DNA of 64,000 bases from Mycolicibacterium monacense. Lineage in GTDB: Bacteria; Actinomycetota; Actinomycetes; Mycobacteriales; Mycobacteriaceae. Both the position numbers and the translations under genes were made by a program. The notes under the pieces were generated by a model. It worked only from the letters and a program-made list of their open reading frames with translations, did not search any database and had not been told where the DNA came from. The stretch covers positions 4,960,001-5,024,000 of the forward strand of contig NZ_AP022617.1 of NCBI RefSeq assembly GCF_010731575.1, given 5' to 3'. Every line of letters starts with the position of its first letter. Position 1 is the first letter of the stretch. Shown here piece by piece: positions 1 through 9,736 of this stretch.

Positions 1-1245
1 GAGCCCAAGGCCCCGTCGGGCAGTTGGAGCGACGTCACCGGACGGGCCATCTCGACCTGGACGAGAGACTCCCAGGGCTGGATCAACTCCCTGCCGGTCG
101 AAAACCAGGCCAAGTACCACCTCGAGGGCGCGCTCTGGGCGACCCGCCGCACGTTCCTCAACCAGGCGCCCGACGTCGCGCCGATCCAGATCAGCGGCAA
201 GCTCGACGGCCCGGTGGTCGGGACGGTCGGCGCCGTCGATCCCGACGGTGACCGGCTGATCTACATCGTCACCCGCGGGCCGAAAACGGGTTCGGTGAAG
301 GTGAATGCCGACGGCACCTACACCTATACGCCCGGCGCGGGTTTCGACGGTGTCGACACCTTCCGCGTGGTGGCCGTCGACGTCGGGCCCCACGTCAACC
401 TGCTCGACCCGTTCCGCCCGATCGGCACCAGCGCCGACAACCTGGTCAACCAGCGGGCCATCAGGTTCACGTTCGCCTACCGGGACGGGTCCGAGCACTG
501 GACGCCCGAACGGCGCGCGGCTTTGAACGATGTCGCCGACCGGCTGGTGGAGTACTTCACGGTCACGCGGGCGGTGACCCTCACGTACGACATCCTGGGT
601 GAGAACGACGCCACCTCGAGAACCCTCGCGTGGGCGTGGAGCGATCCCCTCAGCCAGGAGCCGGGCTACTGGAGAACCGTGGTGCAGAACAAGATCATCT
701 CAGGGGTCGACGCCAACGGCGAGGCGTCCGATGGTCAGATCGCCTACAACTTCGGTCACAAGTGGGGGCTCGGTGACACGGTGGCCAGTGACGAGTACGC
801 CTTCACTCCGGTGGCGATTCACGAGATCCTGCATTCGTTCGGCTTCATGTCCTTCATCGAACGGCCGGGCGAGAACGTCGAGCGCACCTGGATGGTCTTC
901 GACCAGTTCGTCGTGACCGCCGACGGCAGCCGACCGATCGACTCCGACTACGGGTGGGATGCAGAATTCGATCCGTATCTGACCGGTCAGAACGGCGGGA
1001 TGTACTTCGGTGGGGCCAACGCCGTTGCGGCGTACGGCGGTCTGGTTCCGCTGTTCACCCCGAATCCCTGGCGGCCGGGCAGTTCGATGAGCCACGTGGA
1101 CGACGCCACGTTCACGGGTGTGAATGTCAAGGTGATGAACGCGCAGGCGCCCATCGGGCCACGCGTCCGCATCCTCAGCCCGATGGAGATCGGGATCCTG
1201 CGGGACCTCGGATACCGCGCGAGCGCGCCGGTCACTCAGCTCTGA
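1..1245 (+). CDS. Secreted-type protein with cadherin-like/Ig repeat and HExxH metal site (5' partial)
   Basis: The frame is open from base 1, so the N-terminus lies outside the window; 414 codons are visible. Residues about 57-127 look like a cadherin/VCBS-type Ig repeat (VDPDGD ... GTYTYTP ... GVDTFRVVAVD). The C-terminal part carries HEILHSFGF at about residues 274-282, an HExxHxxG arrangement typical of zinc metalloproteases of the metzincin type. The third metal ligand is not obvious. Repeats of this kind in mycobacteria are usually on exported proteins, but the signal peptide cannot be seen here. Its stop codon overlaps the convergent hydrolase gene by 10 bp. Proteolytic function is inferred from the motif only. 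Confidence 0.75.
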   Translation, partial: EPKAPSGSWSDVTGRAISTWTRDSQGWINSLPVENQAKYHLEGALWATRRTFLNQAPDVAPIQISGKLDGPVVGTVGAVDPDGDRLIYIVTRGPKTGSVKVNADGTYTYTPGAGFDGVDTFRVVAVDVGPHVNLLDPFRPIGTSADNLVNQRAIRFTFAYRDGSEHWTPERRAALNDVADRLVEYFTVTRAVTLTYDILGENDATSRTLAWAWSDPLSQEPGYWRTVVQNKIISGVDANGEASDGQIAYNFGHKWGLGDTVASDEYAFTPVAIHEILHSFGFMSFIERPGENVERTWMVFDQFVVTADGSRPIDSDYGWDAEFDPYLTGQNGGMYFGGANAVAAYGGLVPLFTPNPWRPGSSMSHVDDATFTGVNVKVMNAQAPIGPRVRILSPMEIGILRDLGYRASAPVTQL

Positions 1246-2132
1246 CGGGTGAGCACATCGCGCAGGATCTCGACGAGCGCCTTCGGTTGATCGCCCTGCA
1301 CGGAGTGCCCGGAGTCGGCGACCACGTGGGTGCGCTGAAAGCCCGGCGCTCCCTTGGCGAATGCGTCGGCATCCTCGTCGTTGACGAAGAACGACTTCGC
1401 ACCGCGCACGAGCGTGGTGGGCATGGTGATCGCAGGCACGTCGTCCCACAGCCCCTCGAAGCCGTCGCCCTTGCGGAACGAGTCGTAGCGCCACGTCCAG
1501 GTGCCGTCGTCGAGTCGCTTGCTGTTGTGGAAGACGCCGCGGCGCAACGAGTTCCGGTCCCGGTGCGGGGAGGCGGCGACGGTCACGTCGAGCATCGCCT
1601 CGAACGACGGGAATGTGCGGTCGCCCTGTACGAGCGCCACCGCACCCAATTGCGCCTTGGTCATCTGCTCATGGCGTTCGGGGGCCGACGGTGTGACGTC
1701 GACGAGGACGAGTTCGGGGACCAGCGCCGGTTCGGTGGCCGCGATGCGGAGCGCGGTCAAACCGCCCAGCGACATCCCGACGACCAGCCGCGGATTCGGC
1801 GCCCACTCGCGCAGCACGGGCCGCAGCGTCTCGGCGTTGAGCTTCGGTCCGTAGTCGCCGTCCTCGCGCCAGGCCGAGCGGCCGTGCCCGGGCAGGTCGA
1901 TCGCCAGCGCGGGCACCCCGAGGCCGAGGACGACGGTGTCCCAGGTGTGCGCGTTCTGTCCGCCGCCGTGCAGGAACACCACCCGGGGCTCGTCGTCGCC
2001 CCACCTGATCGCGCTGATCGGGCCGGCGTCGATGCGCGCCGCCGGCGGGATCTCGGAGACGCCGATCTGCTCGGCGTTCTCGGGCAGTAGGGCGAATTCG
2101 TCGAGCTCGAGCAGTTCGGCATCGGTGACCAC
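1236..2132 (-). CDS. Alpha/beta hydrolase, Rv0045c-type esterase
   Basis: A 298-residue alpha/beta hydrolase. FLHGGGQNAHTW forms the oxyanion region, the nucleophile elbow GMSLGG puts the serine at about residue 121, and the catalytic histidine is in the C-terminal ADSGHS segment. Length and position next to ino1 match M. tuberculosis Rv0045c, described as an esterase of short acyl chains. The GTG start gives the full family length. The substrate in this organism is not known from sequence. It is transcribed in the same direction as ino1 but sits behind a strong terminator, so it is probably expressed separately. Confidence 0.85.
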   Translation of the reverse strand: MVTDAELLELDEFALLPENAEQIGVSEIPPAARIDAGPISAIRWGDDEPRVVFLHGGGQNAHTWDTVVLGLGVPALAIDLPGHGRSAWREDGDYGPKLNAETLRPVLREWAPNPRLVVGMSLGGLTALRIAATEPALVPELVLVDVTPSAPERHEQMTKAQLGAVALVQGDRTFPSFEAMLDVTVAASPHRDRNSLRRGVFHNSKRLDDGTWTWRYDSFRKGDGFEGLWDDVPAITMPTTLVRGAKSFFVNDEDADAFAKGAPGFQRTHVVADSGHSVQGDQPKALVEILRDVLTRQS

Positions 2133-2151
2133 TCGCCCTTTATACGACGAA

Positions 2152-2199
2152 ACTGCGGTGAGATCGCCCGTTGCTCGGGAATCGCGATCTCACCGCAGT
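2152..2199 (-). terminator. Strong hairpin downstream of ino1
   Basis: A perfect 16-bp inverted repeat (2152-2167 with 2184-2199) starts ACTGCGGTGAGATCGC. The loop contains a further CCCG/CGGG pair, so the stem is nearly continuous. On the minus strand it is followed by TTTCGT, a short U-run. It lies 13 bp past the ino1 stop and before the Rv0045c-type gene. It reads as the ino1 intrinsic terminator; it could also be one copy of a dispersed palindromic repeat. Confidence 0.8.
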
Positions 2200-2212
2200 C
2201 TCGGCGGTATGA

Positions 2213-3292
2213 CTAGCCTTCGATGAAGGTTTCCAGCTGCGTGCGCGCGACGTCGTCGGGCAGCTGCTGCGGCGGGCTCTTCATCAGGTACGCCGAGGCG
2301 GCGACGACGGGGCCACCGACGCCGCGGTCCTTGGCGATCTTCGCCGCGCGCACGGCGTCGATGATGACGCCGGCCGAGTTCGGCGAATCCCACACCTCGA
2401 GCTTGTACTCCAGGTTCAGCGGCACGTCGCCGAAGGCGCGGCCCTCGAGGCGGACGTAGGCCCACTTGCGGTCGTCGAGCCAGCCGACGTGGTCGGACGG
2501 GCCGATGTGCACGTCCTTGGTCTTGAACTCGCGCTGCAGGTTGCTGGTGACGGCCTGGGTCTTGGAGATCTTCTTGGACTCCAGGCGCTCGCGCTCGAGC
2601 ATGTTGAGGAAGTCCATGTTGCCGCCGACGTTGAGCTGCATCGTGCGGTCGAGCTGCACGCCGCGGTCCTCGAACAGCTTGGCCATCACGCGGTGGGTGA
2701 TGGTCGCGCCGACCTGGCTCTTGATGTCGTCACCGACGATCGGGACGCCGGCGTCTTCGAACTTCTTGGCCCACACGGGATCGGACGCGATGAACACCGG
2801 GAGCGCGTTGACGAACGCCACGCCGGCGTCGATGCAGCACTGGGCGTAGAACTTGTCGGCCTCTTCGGAACCCACCGGGAGGTAGGACACCAGCACGTCG
2901 ACCTTGGCGTCCTTGAGTGCCTTGACCACGTCGACGGCCTCGGCGTCGGACACCTCGATGGTGTCGGCGTAGTACTTGCCGATGCCGTCGAGGGTCGGGC
3001 CGCGCTGCACGACGACGTCGGTCGGCGGCACGTCGGCGATCTTGATGGTGTTGTTCTCCGACGCGAAGATCGCCTCGGACAGGTCGAAGCCGACCTTCTT
3101 GGCGTCGACGTCGAAGGCGGCGACGAACTTCACGTCACGCACGTGGTAGGGCCCGAAGCGAACGTGCATCAGACCTGGCACGGTCGCATTCTCGTCTGCG
3201 TCCTTGTAGTACTGCACGCCCTGCACTAGCGAGGACGCGCAGTTTCCAACGCCGACAATGGCAACCCGGATGTCTCCTGCGTGCTCAGTCAT
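2213..3292 (-). CDS. ino1: Inositol-3-phosphate synthase
   Basis: A 359-residue enzyme converting glucose 6-phosphate to 1L-myo-inositol 1-phosphate, using NAD as a catalytic cofactor. In mycobacteria this feeds phosphatidylinositol, PIM/LAM glycolipids and mycothiol. The N-terminal Rossmann segment has [12 protein letters not shown] (about residues 10-21). The central region contains [11 protein letters not shown] and the [13 protein letters not shown] stretch characteristic of the short actinobacterial Ino1 family. It is syntenic with Rv0046c. The upstream neighbour is a PadR regulator on the same strand, separated by 69 bp. Confidence 0.97.
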   Translation of the reverse strand: MTEHAGDIRVAIVGVGNCASSLVQGVQYYKDADENATVPGLMHVRFGPYHVRDVKFVAAFDVDAKKVGFDLSEAIFASENNTIKIADVPPTDVVVQRGPTLDGIGKYYADTIEVSDAEAVDVVKALKDAKVDVLVSYLPVGSEEADKFYAQCCIDAGVAFVNALPVFIASDPVWAKKFEDAGVPIVGDDIKSQVGATITHRVMAKLFEDRGVQLDRTMQLNVGGNMDFLNMLERERLESKKISKTQAVTSNLQREFKTKDVHIGPSDHVGWLDDRKWAYVRLEGRAFGDVPLNLEYKLEVWDSPNSAGVIIDAVRAAKIAKDRGVGGPVVAASAYLMKSPPQQLPDDVARTQLETFIEG

Positions 3293-3361
3293 GGCCGTTC
3301 TCTCCCTCTCCTACTGAAATTCGGTGGTGCTGTCTGTGGTCGCCCCGGTTCAAGGCGGTGT

Positions 3362-3925
3362 TCACGTGTTGTCCGGACTTCCCTGCCCGAGACGTTCCGC
3401 CGCGATGAGTTCGTTGAGCCACTTCACTTCGCGCTCGCTGGACTCCAACCCCAGCTGGTGCAGCTGCCGGGTGTATCGATCGAATGAGCTGCTGGCCCGC
3501 GCCACTGCTTCACGCAGACCTTCGCGACGTTCCTCCACCTGACGGCGGCGACCCTCCAGGATCCGCATCCTGGCTTCCGCCGGGGTGCGGTTGAAGAAGG
3601 CGAGATGCACACCGAATCCGTCGTCGGAGTAGTTCTGCGGGCCGGTGTCCGCCACGAGTTCGGCGAAGCGCTGCTTGCCGGCGTCGGTGAGCTGGTACAC
3701 CCGCCGGGCCCGGCGACGCGTCACCGTGCCCGCCGGTGCGGCGTCCTCGACGATCAGCCCGTCGACCTGCATGCGGCGCAGCGCCGGATACAGCGAACCG
3801 TACGAGAACGCACGGAAGGCGCCCAGCAGGCCGGTCAGCCGTTTACGCAGTTCATAGCCGTGCATCGGCGATTCGAGCAGCAGACCGAGAATGGCGAGTT
3901 CCAGCACCCGGAACCACCCCCTCAC
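3362..3925 (-). CDS. PadR-family transcriptional regulator (Rv0047c-like)
   Basis: A 187-residue protein. It has an N-terminal winged helix (LELAILGLLLESPMHGYELRKRL ... SYGSLYPALRRM) and a helical C-terminal dimerisation region rich in Arg and Glu. This is the standard PadR architecture, and the position corresponds to Rv0047c. A later start at the Leu-Glu-Leu segment would shorten it slightly. A palindrome 48 bp upstream of the start is a likely autoregulatory operator. It may also influence ino1 downstream, but only the gene order supports that. Confidence 0.88.
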   Translation of the reverse strand: MRGWFRVLELAILGLLLESPMHGYELRKRLTGLLGAFRAFSYGSLYPALRRMQVDGLIVEDAAPAGTVTRRRARRVYQLTDAGKQRFAELVADTGPQNYSDDGFGVHLAFFNRTPAEARMRILEGRRRQVEERREGLREAVARASSSFDRYTRQLHQLGLESSEREVKWLNELIAAERLGQGSPDNT

Positions 3926-3972
3926 AGTCTGCCCCGTCGCTACGACGCATCGACACGTCGTTGAATAGTATC

Positions 3973-3991
3973 GCGCCGATATATACGGCGC
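3973..3991 (-). promoter_or_regulatory. Palindromic operator upstream of the PadR gene
   Basis: GCGCCG (3973-3978) and CGGCGC (3986-3991) form a perfect inverted repeat around the AT-only spacer ATATATA. On the minus strand a TACTAT hexamer follows closely and could be the -10 of the PadR gene, so the palindrome would lie in the promoter. PadR proteins commonly repress their own promoters; binding here is inferred. Confidence 0.45.
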
Positions 3992-4041
3992 TACATCGGG
4001 CGTTGCCTTTTGTTCGCTTTCCGGTCACCTGGGCCGGCTGC

Positions 4042-4914
4042 TCAGCTGCTCGGGGGCCAGATCGCCTTGGTGGTGCCGTCCGGGAACAGCTCGATCCGGC
4101 CGGTGCCGAAATCGCTGTTGGCGATGATCTCGAGGGTGAGGAGGTCGGGGGTCGCGGGGTCGGCGGAGGGCCCGACCCGCAGCCACGTGTCGGTGACGTC
4201 GGCACGGTTCATGCCGAGGGTGTCGGGCGCCCCCCGCAGCACGCCGAGGGTCTTCTCGAAGTCGAACTCCGCCAGGTCGACGAGGCGGTCATCGGAGTCC
4301 AGCGTGCTGGGCGACCCCCACGGATCACCCCACCCGCCGCGGTAGTCGTAGTTCTGTTTACGCCGGTTGTCGGAGGGGTCCGGCCGGTCCAGCGACGCGG
4401 TGTCGGCGCGGATGTCGAGTTCGTAACCCATCGTGCTGCCGAACCGCTTCCGCATCTGCTCGAACAACCCGTTGAGCCCGTTGAGGGACTGCAACTGTCG
4501 CGGCGGAGTGAGCACGACGGGTCCGATGCCGTCGGATTTGGCGCCCGGATCGCTCTGAAAGTCCAGTGGCGAACTGGTGTTGCCGTAGAGCCCCCAGCCG
4601 ATGCACATGCCGAGCACCACCAGCACCACGGCCATCGCGGCCTTCACCCCCCAGCCGGCCTTCAGCGGGAGCCGTGGCCGCCTCGGCCTGCTCAGGTCGG
4701 GCAGTTGCACCGGCGCGTTGCCGGTCTGCAGGTCCGACACCAGCGCCTGCAGTTCACCCAGCGTGGCGGCGTGCGTCGCGGCCTTGACCCGCTCCCCGTG
4801 TTCGGTCATCGACAGCTGACCCTCGCCGAGTGCGGTGTCGAGCACCTTGCAGATGTCGTTGCGGTCGCTGTCTTTGGCCCGGGTCCCGGCCGTCGGCCGC
4901 CCTGAGCTGCTCAC
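4042..4914 (-). CDS. DUF1707 membrane-anchored protein (Rv0048c-like)
   Basis: About 290 residues from a GTG start at 4914 (another GTG lies two codons upstream at 4920). The N-terminus carries the DUF1707 signature (RAKDSDRNDICKVLDTAL ... LSMTEHGERV ... LGELQALVSDL). A Pro/Arg linker and one membrane helix (about residues 90-112) follow, then an extracytoplasmic domain of unknown fold. Length and synteny match Rv0048c. The open frame continues far upstream to 5496, but that part overlaps the divergent DUF5318 and ponA1 genes and is not coding. Function is not established; DUF1707 often sits on cell-envelope proteins. Confidence 0.85.
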   Translation of the reverse strand: MSSSGRPTAGTRAKDSDRNDICKVLDTALGEGQLSMTEHGERVKAATHAATLGELQALVSDLQTGNAPVQLPDLSRPRRPRLPLKAGWGVKAAMAVVLVVLGMCIGWGLYGNTSSPLDFQSDPGAKSDGIGPVVLTPPRQLQSLNGLNGLFEQMRKRFGSTMGYELDIRADTASLDRPDPSDNRRKQNYDYRGGWGDPWGSPSTLDSDDRLVDLAEFDFEKTLGVLRGAPDTLGMNRADVTDTWLRVGPSADPATPDLLTLEIIANSDFGTGRIELFPDGTTKAIWPPSS

Positions 4915-5031
4915 TGCCACGCCGAGATCGTAAGAGTTCGGCGGGCAGAACCGCAGACCAGACGACGAATCCGGGGTGGCGTTGCGGCGTCTGCCGTTCG
5001 GCGTCTCCGGTGCCGACGTACTCTGGTCTGC

Positions 5032-5457
5032 GTGCGATTGCAGAGACAGGTGGTGGACTACGCGCTGCGGCGCCGGTCCCTGCTGGCCGAGGTCTACTCG
5101 GGGCGCACCGGCGTCTCGGAGGTCTGTGACGCCAACCCCTATCTGCTGCGCGCCGCGAAGTTCCATGGCAAGCCCAGCTCGGTGATGTGCCCGATTTGCC
5201 GTAAAGAGCAGTTGACGTTGGTCTCGTGGGTGTTCGGGGACCACCTCGGCCCGGTGTCGGGGTCGGCGCGTACCGCCGAGGAGCTGGTCCTGCTGGCCAC
5301 CAAGTTCGACGAGTTCTCCGTACATGTGGTGGAGGTATGCCGAACCTGCGAATGGAATCATCTGGTGAAGTCGTATGTGCTCGGCGCGGTGCGGCCGCCC
5401 AAGGCCCCGCGCGGAACCCGGCCGGCGCGTAAGAGCGCGCGTACGGCGAGTGAATAG
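5032..5457 (+). CDS. DUF5318 protein (Rv0049-like), zinc-ribbon-like
   Basis: A 141-residue conserved mycobacterial protein starting at GTG 5032. Two CxxC pairs, CPIC (near residue 53) and CRTC (near residue 104), suggest a zinc-ribbon-type metal site. A basic Arg/Lys-rich tail ends the protein. It occupies the Rv0049 position just upstream of ponA1 and overlaps the proposed ponA1 start by 8 bp, so the two are probably co-transcribed and translationally coupled. No enzymatic motif is visible. Confidence 0.88.
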   Translation: MRLQRQVVDYALRRRSLLAEVYSGRTGVSEVCDANPYLLRAAKFHGKPSSVMCPICRKEQLTLVSWVFGDHLGPVSGSARTAEELVLLATKFDEFSVHVVEVCRTCEWNHLVKSYVLGAVRPPKAPRGTRPARKSARTASE

Positions 5458-8029
5458 CGAAGGGCGCCACGAACGGTCGGTCGACGATGTCCGCAAGGGA
5501 CACTCGGCTGACGGTGTCGGTGCGCCGCCTCCGAATCAAGACCGTGGACCTCGGCATGCCGACCGGGGCCGTCCGCCACGTCCCGCCCAGGGCCCGGTGC
5601 AGGGTCGCATGCAACGACCCCCCGAACCGGCTCCCCGGAACCGGCCACCGCGGGCGCCCGACGACAACCGCACCGCGATCCTGCCGCAGGTCCGTCACGA
5701 ACCGCCGCCCCATCTGCGGGATCCGATCGACGTGGTCAAGGCCGCTCTCGAGGGCACCCCTCCGCAGAAACCGCCCCCGCCGCGCGGCCCGGGTGGCGGC
5801 GGTGACGGGCCGTCCGGCCCGCCGCCCGGCGGGCATCCGCATTGGCGTGAGCGCGTCAACTGGCGGTGGGTCCGGCGAGGGCTGATCGCCGCGGCCGTGG
5901 TGCTGATCGTGCTGCCGCTGGTCACCTTCGGTATGGCGTACATGATCGTCGACGTCCCGAACCCGGGCGACATCCGGACCAACCAGGTGTCGACGATCCT
6001 GGCCAGCGACGGCAGCGAGATCGCGAAAATCGTTCCGCCCGAGGGCAACCGCGTCGACGTGAACATCGACCAGATCCCGGTGCACGTGCGCGACGCGGTG
6101 ATGGCCGCCGAGGACCGTGACTTCTACTCCAATCCGGGCTTCTCGTTCACCGGCTTCGCCCGCGCGTTCAAGAACAACCTGTTCGGCGGCGACATCCAGG
6201 GTGGGTCGACGATCACCCAGCAGTACGTGAAGAACGCGCTCGTCGGTTCCGAACGCGGCGGCCTGGGCGGCATCACGCGTAAGGCCAAGGAGCTGGTCAT
6301 CTCGACGAAGATGTCCGGTGAGTGGTCCAAAGACCAGGTACTGCAGTCGTACCTGAACATCATCTACTTCGGTCGCGGCGCCTACGGGGTGGCCGCGGCG
6401 TCGCGGGCGTACTTCAACAAGCCGGTCGAGGAACTCAACGTCGCCGAGGGCGCGCTCCTGGCGGCGCTGATCCAGCGTCCGTCCGCACTCGACCCGGCCG
6501 TGGACCCCGAGGGTGCCGCGGACCGGTGGAACTGGGTGCTCGACGGGATGGTCGAGATCGGGGCGCTCTCGGAGGCCGACCGCGCCGCACAGGTCTTCCC
6601 CCCGACTGTCCCGCCCGACGTCGCGCAGACCCAGAATCAGACGACGGGCCCCAACGGCCTCATCGAACGTCAGGTCCAGCGCGAACTGCTCGAGCTGTTC
6701 AACATCAGCGAACAGCAGCTCAACACCGAGGGTCTGCAGATCACCACGACGATCGACCCGAAGGCGCAGCGGGCGGCCGAGGAGGCCGTCGCGGAGTACA
6801 TGGACGGTCAGGATCCCGACATGCGCACCGCGGTGGTGTCGATCGATCCGAAGAACGGCGGGGTCAAGGCCTACTACGGCGGTTCGGACGCCAACGGTTT
6901 CGACTTCGCCCAGGCCGGCCTGCCGACCGGTTCGTCGTTCAAGGTGTTCGCCCTGGTGGCCGCGCTGCAGCAGGGCATCGGCCTGGGGTATCAGGTCGAC
7001 AGCTCACCGCTCGAGGTCGACGGCATCAAGATCACGAACGTCGAGGGCAACAGCTGCGGCACCTGCAACATCGCCGAGGCGCTGAAGCGGTCGCTGAACA
7101 CGAGCTACTACCGCCTGATGCTCGAGCTGAACAACGGCCCGCAGGACGTGGCCGACGCCGCCCACCGCGCCGGCATCGCCGAGAGCTTCCCCGGTGTCGA
7201 GCACACCCTCAGCGAGGACGGGCAGGGCGGACCACCCAACAACGGGGTCGTGCTCGGCCAGTACCAGTCCCGGGTGATCGACATGGCCTCGGCGTACGCG
7301 ACGTTGGCCGCCTCGGGCGTCTACCACAAACCGCACTTCGTCCAGAAGGTCGTCAACTCGCAGGGTGACGTCTTGTTCGACGCCTCGCAGGAGGACAACA
7401 GCGGCGAGCAGCGCATCGACAAGGCCGTCGCCGACAACGCCACCTCCGCGATGCAGCCGATCGCCGCGTACTCGAACGGTCACGCGCTGGCGGGCGGGCG
7501 GCCTTCGGCGGCCAAGACCGGCACCAACCAGCTCGGCGACACCGACGCCAACCGCGACGCGTGGATGGTCGGGTTCACCCCGTCGCTGTCGACCGCGGTG
7601 TGGGTCGGCACCGTCGACGGCACCAAACCGCTCGAGAACCAGTGGGGCTCCCCGGTGTACGGGTCGGGCCTGCCGTCGGACATCTGGAAGGCCACGATGG
7701 ACGGGGCGCTCGAGGACACCGACAACGAGTCCTTCCCCAAGCCGGAGGAGATCGGCGGATACGCGGGTGTGCCGCAGGCGCCGCCGCCGCGGCCGACGCA
7801 GACCTCCACGCTGGTGCCGACACCGTCGGAGACGGTCATTCAGCCGACCCTTGAGGTGGCGCCGGGCATCACGATCCCATTCGGACCGCCGACGACCGTT
7901 CCGGTGGGACCGCCCCCGCCCGTCGGTCAACCGGTGCCCGCGCCCGCGCCCGCCCCCGGTGTGCCCTTGCCGCCGCAGCCGGTCGCCCCGGGCGTGCCCG
8001 TACCGCCCGGTCCGCCGCCGCCTCCGTGA
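5450..8029 (+). CDS. ponA1: Bifunctional penicillin-binding protein PonA1
   Basis: An 859-residue class A PBP that polymerises and cross-links peptidoglycan outside the membrane. Order: a Pro/Arg-rich cytoplasmic tail (about 1-140); one membrane helix (about 145-165); a GT51 transglycosylase domain with the catalytic Glu in AAEDRDFY (about E221) and QYVKN; then a transpeptidase with SSFK (Ser about 495), SLN and KTG (about 689). A Pro-rich tail ends the protein. GTG 5450 is chosen because the N-terminal VNSEGRH matches the M. tuberculosis PonA1 N-terminus (MNSDGRH). The longer frame from 5375 would run deep into DUF5318. The stop overlaps the next gene by 4 bp (GTGA). Confidence 0.96.
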   Translation: MNSEGRHERSVDDVRKGHSADGVGAPPPNQDRGPRHADRGRPPRPAQGPVQGRMQRPPEPAPRNRPPRAPDDNRTAILPQVRHEPPPHLRDPIDVVKAALEGTPPQKPPPPRGPGGGGDGPSGPPPGGHPHWRERVNWRWVRRGLIAAAVVLIVLPLVTFGMAYMIVDVPNPGDIRTNQVSTILASDGSEIAKIVPPEGNRVDVNIDQIPVHVRDAVMAAEDRDFYSNPGFSFTGFARAFKNNLFGGDIQGGSTITQQYVKNALVGSERGGLGGITRKAKELVISTKMSGEWSKDQVLQSYLNIIYFGRGAYGVAAASRAYFNKPVEELNVAEGALLAALIQRPSALDPAVDPEGAADRWNWVLDGMVEIGALSEADRAAQVFPPTVPPDVAQTQNQTTGPNGLIERQVQRELLELFNISEQQLNTEGLQITTTIDPKAQRAAEEAVAEYMDGQDPDMRTAVVSIDPKNGGVKAYYGGSDANGFDFAQAGLPTGSSFKVFALVAALQQGIGLGYQVDSSPLEVDGIKITNVEGNSCGTCNIAEALKRSLNTSYYRLMLELNNGPQDVADAAHRAGIAESFPGVEHTLSEDGQGGPPNNGVVLGQYQSRVIDMASAYATLAASGVYHKPHFVQKVVNSQGDVLFDASQEDNSGEQRIDKAVADNATSAMQPIAAYSNGHALAGGRPSAAKTGTNQLGDTDANRDAWMVGFTPSLSTAVWVGTVDGTKPLENQWGSPVYGSGLPSDIWKATMDGALEDTDNESFPKPEEIGGYAGVPQAPPPRPTQTSTLVPTPSETVIQPTLEVAPGITIPFGPPTTVPVGPPPPVGQPVPAPAPAPGVPLPPQPVAPGVPVPPGPPPPP

Positions 8030-9702
8030 CGGCGCCCGAGGAGCCGGCGGAGCCGGAGTCCCGGTGGGTGTCGCCGTCGCCGCTTGCGCAGGATCTGCGC
8101 AGCGCGGAGGACCGCGACCTGCCCAGCCGCACCGACCGGATCGGCGCCGCGCTGTCGGAGACGATCGGCGGCCCGGTGGGCCGGCACGCCCTCATCGGCC
8201 GTCAGCGTCTGATGACGCCGCTGCGGGTGATGCTGATCATCGCCGTGGTGTTCCTGGCACTGGGCTATTCGACGAAGGCCGCCTGCCTGCAGACCACGGG
8301 CGGCGGATCGGCCGACCAACGCGTGGCCAACTGGGACAACAACCGCGCGTACTACCAGCTCTGCTACTCCGACACCGTGCCGCTCTACACCGCGGAACTG
8401 TTGAACCAGGGCAAGTTCCCGTACAAGTCGAGCTGGATCGAGACCGACGGCAGCGGTGAGCCCCGCATGACCTACGACGGTCAGGTCGCGGTGCGGTACA
8501 TGGAGTATCCGGTGCTGACCGGGCTGTACCAGTACGTGTCGATGGCGCTGGCCAAGACGTACTCGGCGGTCACGCGCGCGGCGTCGATCCCGGTGGTCGC
8601 CGAGGTGGTGATGTTCTTCAACATCGCCGCGTTCGGGCTGGCGTTGGCGTGGTTGGCGACGGTGTGGGCGACGGCGATGCTAGCCGGCCGTCGCGTGTGG
8701 GATGCGGCCCTGGTCGCCGCGTCACCGCTGGTGATCTTCCAGATCTTCACCAATTTCGACGCGCTGGCAACGGCTTTCGCGGTCGGCGCGATGCTCGCCT
8801 GGGCGCGGCGAAGACCGGTGCTGGCCGGTGCGCTGATCGGCCTCGGGGTGGCGGCGAAGCTGTATCCCCTGCTGCTGTTGGTGCCCCTGGCGCTGCTGGC
8901 GGTGCGGACCGGGCGGTGGCGTGAGGTCGCGAAGACGGCGGCCACGGCGTTCGCCACGTGGCTGCTGGTCAACCTGCCGATCATGGTGCTGTTCCCACGC
9001 GGATGGTCGGAGTTCTTCCGGCTCAACACCCGTCGCGGTGACGACATGGATTCGCTCTACAACGTGGTGAAGTCGTTCACCGGATGGGGCGGGTTCGACA
9101 CCGGCCTTGGTTTCTGGCAGCCACCGACCGTCCTGAACGCCGTGACCGCGGTGTTGTTCGCCTCGTGCTGTATCGCCATCGGGGTCATCGCGCTGACCGC
9201 CCGGCAGCGGCCGCGCCTGGCGCAACTGGCGTTCCTGGTGGTGGCGGCGTTCCTGTTGACGAACAAGGTGTGGAGTCCGCAGTTCTCGCTGTGGCTGGTG
9301 CCGCTGGCGGTGCTCGCGCTGCCGCACCGGCGGATCCTGTTGGCGTGGATGACGATCGACGCGCTGGTCTGGGTGCCCCGGATGCTCTATCTCTACGGCG
9401 AAGCCAACCGGGGCCTGCCCGAACAGTGGTTCACCGCGACGGTGCTGCTGCGTGACATCGCGGTGATCACGTTGTGCGCGTTGGTGATCCGGCAGATCTA
9501 CCGGCCGGAACTCGACCTGGTCCGGTACGGCGGCCGGGTCGACGACCCGGCGGGCGGGGTCTTCGACCGGGCCCCCGACGATCCGCCGCGCTGGCTGCCC
9601 GACTGGTTGCGCCCGACGGGACAGCGGGTCCGCGTCGACGCACCGCCACCGGCTCCCGACGAGGAGCCGACGGATTTCGCAGCTCAGACCCGTCTCCTGT
9701 AG
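8026..9702 (+). CDS. GT87-type polytopic glycosyltransferase (Rv0051-like)
   Basis: A 558-residue integral membrane protein starting at GTG 8026 and overlapping the ponA1 stop. A cytoplasmic N-terminal arm (about 60 residues) precedes about ten hydrophobic helices, with soluble loops containing [12 protein letters not shown] and RPRLAQLAF. It resembles the DUF2029/GT87 polyprenyl-phosphate-mannose-dependent mannosyltransferases that act on the outer face of the membrane. It sits in the Rv0051 position. The tight coupling to ponA1 suggests an envelope role; donor and acceptor are not determined. Confidence 0.85.
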   Translation: MTAPEEPAEPESRWVSPSPLAQDLRSAEDRDLPSRTDRIGAALSETIGGPVGRHALIGRQRLMTPLRVMLIIAVVFLALGYSTKAACLQTTGGGSADQRVANWDNNRAYYQLCYSDTVPLYTAELLNQGKFPYKSSWIETDGSGEPRMTYDGQVAVRYMEYPVLTGLYQYVSMALAKTYSAVTRAASIPVVAEVVMFFNIAAFGLALAWLATVWATAMLAGRRVWDAALVAASPLVIFQIFTNFDALATAFAVGAMLAWARRRPVLAGALIGLGVAAKLYPLLLLVPLALLAVRTGRWREVAKTAATAFATWLLVNLPIMVLFPRGWSEFFRLNTRRGDDMDSLYNVVKSFTGWGGFDTGLGFWQPPTVLNAVTAVLFASCCIAIGVIALTARQRPRLAQLAFLVVAAFLLTNKVWSPQFSLWLVPLAVLALPHRRILLAWMTIDALVWVPRMLYLYGEANRGLPEQWFTATVLLRDIAVITLCALVIRQIYRPELDLVRYGGRVDDPAGGVFDRAPDDPPRWLPDWLRPTGQRVRVDAPPPAPDEEPTDFAAQTRLL

Positions 9703-9736
9703 CCTGGGCAGGTTGCCGACGCAGGCGACCCTCCTG

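Noticed and set aside
4754..6085. Long minus-strand frames across DUF5318 and ponA1
   Set aside because: They are shadows of well-supported plus-strand genes with conserved synteny and have low-complexity Arg/Pro composition.
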